Origin: Myxococcales bacterium
GTDB lineage: Bacteria; Myxococcota_A; Polyangia; Polyangiales; Houyiibacteriaceae
Direction of reading: 5' to 3'
Assembly: GCA_020354595.1 (NCBI GenBank)
Contig: CP070650.1
Span: 50,669 to 56,188 of the forward strand
DNA: 5,520 nucleotides
Both the position numbers and the translations under genes were made by a program. The notes beneath the pieces were generated by a model. That model was not told the origin of the DNA. It did no database searches and saw nothing but the letters and a program-made list of their open reading frames with translations. The number at the start of each line of letters is the position of its first letter. Within the stretch, counting starts at the first letter, position 1. Positions 1 through 5,253 of this stretch are shown piece after piece.

Positions 1-546
1 ATGACCAGGAGCAACCTTCGCACACGCGGCCTTTGCTTGATCTCGATGGTTCTCGTGGTCTCTCTGGGTTGTGCGCGCGGTTCGAGCGGCGCGGAAGATA
101 CGACGCCCGCTCGACAGAGCGCCAAACGGCTCGAGCTCGGGCTTCGATTGTCGGACGGGCGTTGGCTCGAGCTCGGCGACCTTCGAGGGAACCCGGTCTT
201 GCTCTTCGTCTTTGCGACCTTTGACGCCGCGAGCCAAGCGTCCCTGAAGCCTCTGCGGCCATTCGTCCAACAACATCCGGAGGTGCTCGTCATCGGTGTG
301 GCGGCCCAACCCCGCGCGTCCCAGCTCGTAGAAGCTTGGGCGTTCGCGCTCGACCCCCCGTTCGTGGTCGGCGCGGATCCGTACGGGAAAGTCGAGAACG
401 GGCAAACCGTGCTCGGACACATCGAGCAGGTGCCAACCTACATCCTCTACGACGCCCAAGGGTACGAGATCGATCGCGCGACGGGTCTTCTGAGCGAAGG
501 CGACTTGGCCAAGCTCGTTCAGCCGCTTCCCTCTGCGACGGATTAG
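1..546 (+). CDS. Thioredoxin-fold (TlpA/redoxin-like) putative lipoprotein lacking the CxxC motif
   Basis: A 181-residue protein. The N-terminus has basic residues (R3, R7, R9), a hydrophobic stretch at about 11-22 and Cys24 in the context SLGC. This looks like a lipoprotein signal peptide, although Ser at -3 departs from the usual Leu, so cleavage could be by either signal peptidase. Residues about 43-175 read as a thioredoxin/TlpA-like domain: a hydrophobic strand at 65-72, then FATFD, where the family normally has the WCxxC active site, and a VPT at 144-146 that matches the cis-proline loop. The active-site cysteines are replaced (D75-A-A-S78), and no cysteine follows Cys24. A dithiol oxidoreductase role is therefore unlikely; a binding, chaperone or structural role in the cell envelope is inferred. 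The start coincides with the window edge, so no ribosome binding site is visible, but the signal peptide begins right there, which supports it. The gene is convergent with ptsI and their stop codons overlap. Confidence 0.8.
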   Translation: MTRSNLRTRGLCLISMVLVVSLGCARGSSGAEDTTPARQSAKRLELGLRLSDGRWLELGDLRGNPVLLFVFATFDAASQASLKPLRPFVQQHPEVLVIGVAAQPRASQLVEAWAFALDPPFVVGADPYGKVENGQTVLGHIEQVPTYILYDAQGYEIDRATGLLSEGDLAKLVQPLPSATD

Positions 547-2243
547 CCGCCGCTCGGGTCCTTCCACAACGGATCGAGGCGCTCGCCGAGCCGATCGGCG
601 AGCACCGCGCGCACGGCGGCGGCGGAGTGGCACTCGAGCGCCTCTTCCGCAACGCGTGAGGCCACCTCGATATTCACGTTGCGGACGACCGCGCGCGCGA
701 GCGGCACCACGCTGACCGGGACCGAAACGCTACGGAACCCCAAACCGAGCACCAAACCGAGAGCGACGGGGTCCGCGGCCATGTCGCCACAGAGCGAGCA
801 CGGGATGTCCGCCGCAGCGGCCGCGGCCAAGCCGTTGGCGATGAGGCGCAAGACGGCCGGATCGAGGGGCGTCGCGGAGGCGCGGCCATCGCCCCGTTCG
901 AGCGCCATCGTGTAGTGCGCGAGGTCGTTGGTACCGACAGCGAAGAAGTCCGCGTGCTCCGCGAATCGATCGGCCAGCAGCGCAGCCGACGGGACCTCCA
1001 CCATCATGCCCACGGGCAACACCGCCGAGCGCGCGCTCGCGTCGGCGAGCTCGACCCGGCATTCCTCGACCAACGCCTTGGCGCCAATGAGCTCGTCCAC
1101 CGTGGACACCATCGGAAACATCAGCGAGACCGACCCTTGTCCGCTCGCGCGCAAGACCGCCCTGATTTGCGTCTTCAGCCAAAGGCGCTCGCGGTCTCCG
1201 AGATCGTGGGCCCGAAGACGCTTGTCACCGCGCCAATCGAACGTGCGAAACACCACGTTCCTGGGCGCCATCGCAGTGGCGACCGCACGATAGATCTCGA
1301 ACTGATCATCCTCGGAAGGAGGCTCAGCGCGATCGAGACACATGAACTCGGTGCGGTAGAGCCCGATGCCTTCGGCGCCGCTCTCTAGCGCCGCCTCGAT
1401 CTCGGTGGGAAGCTCGACGTTGGCCGTGATGGTGACCTCCACGCCGTCTCGAGTGACCGCCGCGCTTGCGTGCTCGCCTTGAAGGAAGGCGTGAAACCGG
1501 TTGCGGCGAGCTTCGGCTTCTTCCCGCTGCTGAGTCGAGACCCCGATGCCGACTTCGCCGGCGAACCCGTCGACGAGCACCTCCTCGCCATCCTCTATCT
1601 CGAGACAAAGCGCGCCCACCCCGACGACCGCCGGAACCCCGAACGTGCGAGCCAGAATGGCGGTGTGGCTGCTGCCCGCCCCCAACTCGGTCACGAGGCC
1701 CACGGTCGGCGGCGCGAGCATGTGGACCGCGTCGGCGGGCGATAGATCGTGCGCGACCAACACCACTGGGTCATCCGAGCTCGGATCCTCGCGATGCTCG
1801 CCACAGAGCTGGCGAAGCAGATGCTCTTTGACGTGATCGATGTCGTGTGCGCGCTCTCGGAAGTACGAGGACGAATCACGAAGGAGCGGCGCCCGCAAAC
1901 GCTCGGCAACTCGCGCGACGGCCCACTCGGCATTGATGCCATCGTTTCGGATCGACTCGGAGATCGCATCGATCAACAACGCATCGCCGTGCATCAAGAG
2001 GTAGACGTCGAGGATGGGCGCGTACGTCGACCCGTGCTGCTGAGTGAGCTCCTGCTTTGCCACTTCGATCTCTTCGCGCGACTTCGAAACTGCTTCCTCA
2101 AACCTCGCGAGCTCGGTGGAGACCGCAGCATCTTCGATTCGCTTGTAAGCCAGCCGACGCCGCTCGCGGCCGAGAAGGCGTGCGGGCCCGACGGCGACGC
2201 CTATCGAGGCGGCAATGCCTTTGAGTCGGAGCGGCCGGGTCAT
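543..2243 (-). CDS. ptsI: PTS Enzyme I (phosphoenolpyruvate-protein phosphotransferase)
   Basis: A 566-residue cytoplasmic enzyme that autophosphorylates from PEP and passes the phosphate to HPr. Residues about 5-145 hold the N-terminal and HPr-binding helical region. The swivelling phosphohistidine domain contains GAGSSHTAILAR, with His193 as acceptor (E. coli His189). The C-terminal PEP-binding barrel shows LYRTEF (Arg297), FRTFDWRGDK (Arg333, Lys341), MVEVP (Glu416), FFAVGTNDLAHYTMALERG (Asn439, Asp440, Arg450) and SLCGD (Cys485, the general-acid cysteine). No GAF domain is present, so it is PtsI-like and not PtsP-like. Compared with E. coli or B. subtilis Enzyme I, about 15 residues are missing just after Lys341, including the conserved NPFLG segment. 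The ATG at 2243 was chosen because homology begins at MTRPLRLKGIAASIG, GGAGG lies 4 nt upstream, and it overlaps the ptsH stop as ATGA. An open frame continues 36 codons upstream but would run into ptsH. The TAA stop interlocks with that of the convergent gene. Confidence 0.96.
   Translation of the reverse strand: MTRPLRLKGIAASIGVAVGPARLLGRERRRLAYKRIEDAAVSTELARFEEAVSKSREEIEVAKQELTQQHGSTYAPILDVYLLMHGDALLIDAISESIRNDGINAEWAVARVAERLRAPLLRDSSSYFRERAHDIDHVKEHLLRQLCGEHREDPSSDDPVVLVAHDLSPADAVHMLAPPTVGLVTELGAGSSHTAILARTFGVPAVVGVGALCLEIEDGEEVLVDGFAGEVGIGVSTQQREEAEARRNRFHAFLQGEHASAAVTRDGVEVTITANVELPTEIEAALESGAEGIGLYRTEFMCLDRAEPPSEDDQFEIYRAVATAMAPRNVVFRTFDWRGDKRLRAHDLGDRERLWLKTQIRAVLRASGQGSVSLMFPMVSTVDELIGAKALVEECRVELADASARSAVLPVGMMVEVPSAALLADRFAEHADFFAVGTNDLAHYTMALERGDGRASATPLDPAVLRLIANGLAAAAAADIPCSLCGDMAADPVALGLVLGLGFRSVSVPVSVVPLARAVVRNVNIEVASRVAEEALECHSAAAVRAVLADRLGERLDPLWKDPSGG
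581..603. repeat. Perfect 9-bp inverted repeat (hairpin) in the 3' end of ptsI
   Basis: GCTCGCCGA and TCGGCGAGC flank a 5-nt loop (GCCGA). The repeat lies within ptsI codons for ADRLGERL, starting 35 nt past the stop of the convergent gene. It could form a stable GC-rich stem in either transcript. No T-tract follows on either strand, so it is not a standard intrinsic terminator. A transcript-end stabilising or pausing role is possible, and chance in GC-rich coding DNA is also possible. Confidence 0.4.
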
Positions 2244-2518
2244 GTGTCCTCCCCGAAACCAGCGGCCACCAGCTCGCATAACGCGCCCACCGCGTCCTGC
2301 GCGTCGGCTCCCCGTGCAATGAAGGTGAGCTCGCAGCCCTGATGCCCGCAAAGAAGCAGGACCCCCATGATGCTCTTCGCGTCGGCGACTTGCCCATCCT
2401 TGCTGACTTCGATGTGCGACTCGTAGCGGTTCGCGAGGTTCACCAATTTGGCCGCCGCCCGCGCGTGCAGGCCCAGCCGGTTGGGCACTTCGATGGTTGC
2501 GCAGAGCGCCTCGGTCAC
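2240..2518 (-). CDS. ptsH: Phosphocarrier protein HPr
   Basis: A 92-residue protein of normal HPr length. It carries phosphate from Enzyme I to EIIA proteins in the cytoplasm. NRLGLHAR at 13-20 holds the phosphoacceptor His18 and the catalytic Arg20 (His15 and Arg17 in the classical numbering). The usual Pro after HAR is Ala21 (HARAAAKLV), a form I associate with HPr/NPr proteins of regulatory PTS systems. KSIMGVLLL at 48-56 contains Ser49, exactly 31 residues after His18, as in B. subtilis HPr (His15 and Ser46). This is the HprK target site, and hprK lies two genes upstream. There are four cysteines (6, 57, 62, 81), which is unusual for HPr. The start is GTG at 2518, overlapping the rapZ stop (GTGA); a GGAG about 12 nt upstream is a poor Shine-Dalgarno, so translational coupling is likely. 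The stop overlaps the ptsI start (ATGA). Confidence 0.96.
   Translation of the reverse strand: MTEALCATIEVPNRLGLHARAAAKLVNLANRYESHIEVSKDGQVADAKSIMGVLLLCGHQGCELTFIARGADAQDAVGALCELVAAGFGEDT
2248..2254 (-). promoter_or_regulatory. Ribosome binding site of ptsI, inside the ptsH 3' end
   Basis: The minus strand reads GGGGAGG, then ACAC, then the ptsI ATG. The site lies within the last codons of ptsH. It decides the ptsI start against the upstream in-frame extension, and it combines a strong Shine-Dalgarno with the ATGA overlap. Confidence 0.7.
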
Positions 2519-3384
2519 GACGGCGCCCGCTCCGAATCGCGATGGGAAACGACTACTTCGTGGGCGCTACCGAGCTGGCGGCCGAGCTCCTCCGCGATGG
2601 CGACCGATCGATGACGGCCGCCGGTGCACCCAAACGCGACCGTCAGATAGGCCTTTCCTTCGCGGGCGTGCTGCGGCAGGGAGAAGTCGAGCAACGGCCG
2701 CAGCCGCCGGAGAAACTCCTGGGTTTGCGGAGCATCGAGCACGTATTTCGAGACCTCCGGGTCCATCCCAGTCTTCGGGCGGAGTGCCTCGACGAAATGC
2801 GGGTTGGGCAAGAAACGCAAGTCGAGCACGAGGTCGGCGTGCGCGGGGATCCCGTACTTGAAACCGAACGAGAGAAGCCGGACGACCATCGAGGGATGTT
2901 CGGTATCACGCCTGATGTAGTCGATGAGATGCCGACGCAGATCGTGGACATTGAGCTCGGTGGTGTCGATGACGATGTCAGCGCGCGCTCGTAGCCCCGC
3001 CACGCGTTCGCGCTCTCCGGCGATGGCCCCGTGTAGATCGCCGTCGCGGGCGAGCGCATGTGGCCTGCGCGTTTCGCTGAACCGGCGGACCAAGACGTCG
3101 TCGGCGCAATCGAGGAAGATGACTTGTACCTCGTGCCCCTCCCGTTCGAGCGCCGAAAGCGTTTGCTCCGCGCCATTCAGGAACGCGCCGGTTCGAACGT
3201 CGATCCCAAGGCCGACGCGCTCGAGCTTGCCCTGGTGGTGAGCCAGGGAGAGCAGATCCGGCGCCAACGCCGGTGGAAGGTTGTCGACGCAGAAGAAGCC
3301 GGCGTCTTCGAGAACGCGCAAGGCGGTGCTGCGCCCGGCGCCGGACAAACCGGTGACCACCACGATCTGAGGCGCGGCCGTCAT
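2515..3384 (-). CDS. rapZ: RNase adapter / nucleotide-binding protein RapZ (YvcJ/YhbJ family)
   Basis: A 289-residue cytoplasmic protein, close to E. coli RapZ (284). In enterics RapZ senses glucosamine-6-phosphate and directs RNase E to the small RNA GlmZ. Outside enterics it is known mainly as a nucleotide-binding protein, and which role applies here is open. The N-terminal domain has a P-loop GLSGAGRST at 12-20, where Lys of GxxGxGKS is Arg18, then ALRVLEDAGFFCVDNLP at 21-37, a Walker-B-like VQVIFLDC at 86-93 and FSETRRPH at 102-109. The C-terminal domain has FGFKYGIP at 173-180, DLRFLPNPH at 188-196, the LRP..TG loop at 201-206, and AFGCTGGRHRSV at 250-261, the family signature linked to ligand and RNA binding. 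The ATG at 3384 was chosen because it overlaps the hprK stop (ATGA), has AGGA 8 nt upstream and matches the start of homology. The frame stays open for about 150 codons further upstream, inside hprK, but that stretch is not RapZ-like. The stop overlaps the ptsH GTG. Confidence 0.95.
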   Translation of the reverse strand: MTAAPQIVVVTGLSGAGRSTALRVLEDAGFFCVDNLPPALAPDLLSLAHHQGKLERVGLGIDVRTGAFLNGAEQTLSALEREGHEVQVIFLDCADDVLVRRFSETRRPHALARDGDLHGAIAGERERVAGLRARADIVIDTTELNVHDLRRHLIDYIRRDTEHPSMVVRLLSFGFKYGIPAHADLVLDLRFLPNPHFVEALRPKTGMDPEVSKYVLDAPQTQEFLRRLRPLLDFSLPQHAREGKAYLTVAFGCTGGRHRSVAIAEELGRQLGSAHEVVVSHRDSERAPS

Positions 3385-4403
3385 AGCGATTGTCCTGAGC
3401 TCGGGTCCTCCAAGTCTCCCATCAACGTATCGATGAACTTCTGGGCGCCGTGAAGGCCGGCCGCTTTGAGGATGTGGTTTCTCGCCGCGACCTCGAGAAT
3501 GACCGCCATGTTGCGACCGGGTCGCACGGGCACGCGGAGAAACGGGAGCTCTACGCCCAGAATCTCGAGAGTCGACTCGTCGAGCCCCAGTCGATCGTAG
3601 GATTCCTCGTCGCTCCACGGGCATAGCTCGACGACCATCTGCACGGTTTTCTCCGTGCGGACCGCGTTCGCGCCAAAGAGGTCGCGGACGTTGATGATGC
3701 CGATGCCGCGAACCTCCAGGTGATTTCGGAGGGGGCCGGGTGCGCGTCCGAGAATCTGCTCGGAGGGGAGCAGGGAGAGGATCACTTGGTCGTCGGCGAC
3801 GAAGCGGTGACCGCGCTCGACCAAGAAAAGTGCGCACTCGCTCTTGCCGATGCCGCTCGGCCCGAGAAGCAAGGTGCCGATGCCATGAACGTCCATCAGA
3901 ACCCCGTGGCGGGTCTCCGACGGCGCGAGAAGCCCATCCAACACGAGGTGAATCGCTTGAATCGTGCGGCTCGACCGGGGCTCTGCCACGACCAAGGGCG
4001 TCGACGTGCTCTCGGCCGCGTCGAGCAGAGCGGCGGGCGGGTCGACACCGCGCGTCACGATGACCACGGACAAGCCGAGCCCGAAGAGCTCGGCTGCTCG
4101 CTCGGCCTGCTCGTCTTGGGACAGTCCCTCGAGATAGGTGATCTCGGTCTCGCCGAGGATCTGGACTCGCGTCGGAACCACTCCGTGTGTGTGGCCGACC
4201 AGCGCGAGGCCCGGCTTCTGAACGCGCGGATGGTGGATGGTCCGCTGTTGCCCATCCTCACCGGCGATGAGGCGCACGATGGGCGCCAACCTCGGCTCGG
4301 AAAGCAGGCGAGCGACCGTGATGCCGCGCTCCACGCGCATGCTGGGCAGCCCGATGCGAGGCGAAGAAGGGGTTTGAGTCACGCGGGCATCATACGCGAG
4401 CAA
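3381..4403 (-). CDS. hprK: HPr kinase/phosphorylase HprK
   Basis: A bifunctional enzyme that phosphorylates and dephosphorylates the regulatory serine of HPr (here Ser49). For the 340-residue version starting at TTG 4403, an N-terminal regulatory domain covers about 28-150, with VPTRVQILGETE at 76-87. The kinase domain follows: catalytic His166 in RHGVLMD, Walker A GPSGIGKS at 181-188, VADD with Asp204/Asp205, the family signature LEVRGIGIINV at 229-239, and VPVRPGRN at 291-298. All key residues are present, so both activities are plausible. The start is uncertain. TTG 4403 lies 16 nt after ptsN and has an AGGT 5 nt upstream, but the first 21 codons are rich in A/T-ending codons. GTG at 4382 and ATG at 4340 (319 residues, nearest to the usual ~310) are alternatives without a visible Shine-Dalgarno. 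The stop overlaps the rapZ start (ATGA). HprK in a proteobacterium typically accompanies PTS relays without sugar permeases. Confidence 0.95.
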   Translation of the reverse strand: MLAYDARVTQTPSSPRIGLPSMRVERGITVARLLSEPRLAPIVRLIAGEDGQQRTIHHPRVQKPGLALVGHTHGVVPTRVQILGETEITYLEGLSQDEQAERAAELFGLGLSVVIVTRGVDPPAALLDAAESTSTPLVVAEPRSSRTIQAIHLVLDGLLAPSETRHGVLMDVHGIGTLLLGPSGIGKSECALFLVERGHRFVADDQVILSLLPSEQILGRAPGPLRNHLEVRGIGIINVRDLFGANAVRTEKTVQMVVELCPWSDEESYDRLGLDESTLEILGVELPFLRVPVRPGRNMAVILEVAARNHILKAAGLHGAQKFIDTLMGDLEDPSSGQSL

Positions 4404-4419
4404 CGCTTACCTGTCTCTT

Positions 4420-4869
4420 CTATCGGGGCTCGATCAACACCCGATAGGCCTGCGCACTGTCCGCGGCCTCGACGAGCTGCGCCCGCGTCGCGTCGTTCCG
4501 AAGCACACGGGACACGCCCGCCAACGCGGCCAGGTGTTTTTGGGGCATCGACCGCGGCCCGACGATGCCGACGAGGATTTGCACCGGCAATCCGTCAACG
4601 GCTTCGAAGTCGACGCCGCCCGGACAGATCGCAACCGCCGCGCGGAGCTCGTCGAAGGCGTCGCACCGCCCATGCGGAATCGCGACACCGCTGCCGACCC
4701 CAGTGCTCGCCAAACGCTCGCGCTCGAGCAGGACGTCGTAGACGGACTCCGCGTTCACTTGGCCTTCCGGCATCGTGAGCAACGATGCGATGGTGAGCAA
4801 CGCCGCGTCTTTGTCGGACACGGTGAGCCCCACGCGCACCCGCTCCTCGTGCAGCAGCTCCGCCAGCAT
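4420..4869 (-). CDS. ptsN: PTS IIA-like nitrogen-regulatory protein PtsN (EIIA-Ntr)
   Basis: A 149-residue single-domain EIIA of the fructose/Ntr type, compared with 163 in E. coli. It is the expected output protein of the relay, receiving phosphate from HPr on His66 in the motif STGVGSGVAIPHGR (residues 55-68). The rest of the domain follows E. coli PtsN: an N-terminal helix and SDKDAALLTIASLL, then ESVYDVLLERERLAS, DFEAVDGLPVQILVGIVGP and QKHLAALAGVSRVLR. In other bacteria the phosphorylation state of EIIA-Ntr controls potassium transport, sigma-54-linked processes and stress functions. I chose ATG 4869 because homology begins there. It lies 43 nt after hpf but has only a weak purine run (GGGTGGGG, 14 nt upstream). 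The frame is open back to a GTG at 4983, which would add 38 low-complexity residues and overlap hpf by about 70 nt; I consider that unlikely. Confidence 0.92.
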   Translation of the reverse strand: MLAELLHEERVRVGLTVSDKDAALLTIASLLTMPEGQVNAESVYDVLLERERLASTGVGSGVAIPHGRCDAFDELRAAVAICPGGVDFEAVDGLPVQILVGIVGPRSMPQKHLAALAGVSRVLRNDATRAQLVEAADSAQAYRVLIEPR

Positions 4870-4912
4870 GACGGCAGGCGATACCCCACCCGTCAGCGGT
4901 GCGCAATGCGGA

Positions 4913-5239
4913 TCAGTCTTCTGGGCGGCGGAGGGATTCTCCCCCGTGGCGCCGCCTATCGGTTTGCGTTGCCTTCGTGTCACGTACCTGGCGGTCGATC
5001 TTGTCGACGACCTGGTCGATCGTGGCGTACATGTCTTCGGATTGGCCGTGGCCAGCGTACTTGTTACCGTCGCCGGTGAGGTTCAGGTCGACTCGGTGGA
5101 AATGCCGCTCCATCGAGAACGTAACCTCCGCGTGTAGCGGCGCCCTCATGTACTTTTGGATCTTGCCAATTTTTTCCGATGCGTAGTTCTTGATGCCGTC
5201 AGACGACTCCATGTTGCGAAATGTGTAACTGATACGCAT
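4913..5239 (-). CDS. hpf: Ribosome hibernation promoting factor, short form (HPF/YfiA, sigma-54 modulation protein)
   Basis: A 108-residue protein that binds the 30S decoding region and silences ribosomes in stationary phase or stress. Residues 1-90 match the HPF/YfiA fold: ISYTFRNMESSDGIKNYASE, KIGKIQKYM, then DLNLTGDGNKYAGHGQSEDMYATIDQVVDKIDRQVRD, with the MYATID box at 70-75 equivalent to MYAAID in E. coli HPF. It ends in a charged tail of about 18 residues (QTDRRRHGGESLRRPED), longer than in E. coli HPF (95 aa). It lacks the large C-terminal dimerisation domain of long HPF, so it is of the short type. The ATG at 5239 has a strong Shine-Dalgarno (GGGAGG, 4 nt spacing) in the 14-nt gap after rpoN. 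The position directly after rpoN is the classical place for this gene and gave the family its old name, sigma-54 modulation protein. Its 5' half is clearly poorer in GC than the rest of the operon. Confidence 0.94.
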   Translation of the reverse strand: MRISYTFRNMESSDGIKNYASEKIGKIQKYMRAPLHAEVTFSMERHFHRVDLNLTGDGNKYAGHGQSEDMYATIDQVVDKIDRQVRDTKATQTDRRRHGGESLRRPED

Positions 5240-5243
5240 CGAA

Positions 5244-5249
5244 CCTCCC
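5244..5249 (-). promoter_or_regulatory. Ribosome binding site of hpf
   Basis: On the minus strand GGGAGG is followed by TTCG and the hpf ATG. It is one of the two best Shine-Dalgarno matches in the window and fills most of the short rpoN-hpf gap. This suggests independent, efficient initiation of hpf on the shared transcript. Confidence 0.75.
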
Positions 5250-5253
5250 GCGT

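Noticed and set aside
627..650. TGGCAC at about 628 as a sigma-54 promoter
   Set aside because: The matching -12 TTGC element is absent at the required spacing, and the site lies inside ptsI with no gene start downstream on the plus strand.
1749..2342. Plus-strand 197-codon frame antisense to ptsI
   Set aside because: It shows no recognisable domain and covers the HPr-binding and phosphohistidine regions of Enzyme I on the other strand.
2244..2351. 36-codon upstream extension of ptsI inside ptsH
   Set aside because: The extension is Arg/Gly-rich and overlaps conserved HPr codons. The ATG at 2243 has a strong Shine-Dalgarno and the family N-terminus.
3385..3837. N-terminal extension of rapZ into hprK (440-codon version)
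   Set aside because: The added stretch is Arg/Pro-rich, fully overlaps the well-conserved HprK kinase domain, and RapZ homology and length fit the ATG at 3384.
3720..4778. Long plus-strand open frame (352 codons) over hprK and ptsN
   Set aside because: It lies antisense to two clearly recognised genes, its translation is rich in Arg, Ala and Gly with no domain, and such shadow frames are expected in GC-rich coding DNA.
4870..4983. Upstream GTG start for ptsN overlapping hpf
   Set aside because: The 38 extra residues are low complexity and unlike PtsN, and they overlap the hpf 3' end; EIIA-Ntr homology starts at 4869.
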